Shown here one piece after another: positions 22,484-22,502 of a DNA stretch of 22,502 nucleotides (the stretch's first letter is position 1; each line of letters starts with the position of its first letter). Source of the DNA: Candidatus Sordicultor fermentans. GTDB lineage: Bacteria; Atribacterota; Atribacteria; Atribacterales; Caldatribacteriaceae. Under the pieces are notes generated by a model. The model saw nothing but the letters and a program-made list of their open reading frames with translations, was not told the DNA's origin and made no database searches. Made by a program: the position numbers and the translations under genes. The stretch is taken from NCBI GenBank assembly GCA_002385475.1, contig DGDO01000102.1:18988-41489 (forward strand). The letters are read 5' to 3'.

Positions 22484-22502
22484 CTGTCTCTTATACACAT
22501 CT
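22484..22502. other. Tn5/Nextera mosaic-end adapter at the contig end
   Basis: The last 19 bases, CTGTCTCTTATACACATCT, are identical to the Tn5 mosaic-end used in tagmentation libraries. Because it sits precisely at the end of the contig and interrupts efp, it is untrimmed library adapter, not genomic sequence or a natural transposon end. Confidence 0.97.

Noticed and set aside
22484..22502. Natural Tn5/IS50-type transposon end
   Set aside because: The match is to the engineered mosaic end and sits exactly at the contig terminus with no transposon sequence beyond it, so adapter carry-over is the simpler explanation.
1..22502. CRISPR array, tRNA/rRNA gene, prophage or defence island
   Set aside because: I scanned for regularly spaced repeats, tRNA-like sequences and phage or restriction genes and found none; the frame-shifted nuclease has no methylase or other partner beside it.

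Overview
The window is the end of a contig from an anaerobic, AT-rich bacterium. All 27 genes I can support lie on the minus strand, so transcription runs from position 22483 down to 1. The gene order resembles Firmicutes (Clostridia). It contains efp-asp23-nusB-ispA-tlyA-nadK-recN, a NUDIX-deoB-pnp module, and scpA-scpB-rluB-aroH-aroA-cmk-ispH-der. Several usual partners are missing: xseA/xseB, dxs, argR, the spoIVB/spo0A pair that follows recN in spore formers, fur/xerD between NUDIX and deoB, and tyrA/plsC near aroA-cmk. A ferredoxin-dependent 2-oxoacid oxidoreductase fits an anaerobic lifestyle. A non-sporulating clostridial relative or an Atribacterota-type lineage would fit, but I cannot decide between them from the sequence alone.

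Layout in the direction of transcription: (1) 22483-18416 holds the 3' end of efp, asp23, nusB, a prenyl diphosphate synthase, tlyA, a frameshifted PD-(D/E)XK nuclease gene and nadK. (2) 18422-12809 holds recN, a ParA/MinD-like ATPase of unknown role, the korDABC 2-oxoacid:ferredoxin oxidoreductase and a CBS-ACT sensor-like protein. (3) 12806-7709 holds an ADP-ribose-type NUDIX hydrolase, phosphopentomutase, purine nucleoside phosphorylase and a large DHH-CBS-tRNA nucleotidyltransferase fusion. (4) 7719-1 holds trpS, scpA, scpB, rluB, cobO, aroH, aroA, cmk, ispH and most of der, which runs off the left edge.

The genes are packed as one apparent superoperon. Most neighbours overlap (4 to 68 bp) or are 1-24 bp apart, and the largest gap is 50 bp, between the broken nuclease and nadK. 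I see no convincing promoter or terminator inside it. Shine-Dalgarno (SD) sequences usually sit inside the 3' end of the upstream gene, and they support several non-ATG starts (TTG for cobO and the NUDIX gene, GTG for the CBS-ACT gene, CTG for asp23).

The most useful observations are: a Nextera/Tn5 mosaic-end adapter left at the right end of the contig; the nuclease frameshift at an (AT)5 tract; a perfect 24-bp in-frame tandem duplication inside ispH; a ScpA kleisin lacking the canonical N-terminal Smc-binding region; and the unexplained ATPase beside the kor cluster. I found no CRISPR array, RNA gene, insertion sequence, prophage or obvious new defence system. Most of the window is ordinary housekeeping DNA.
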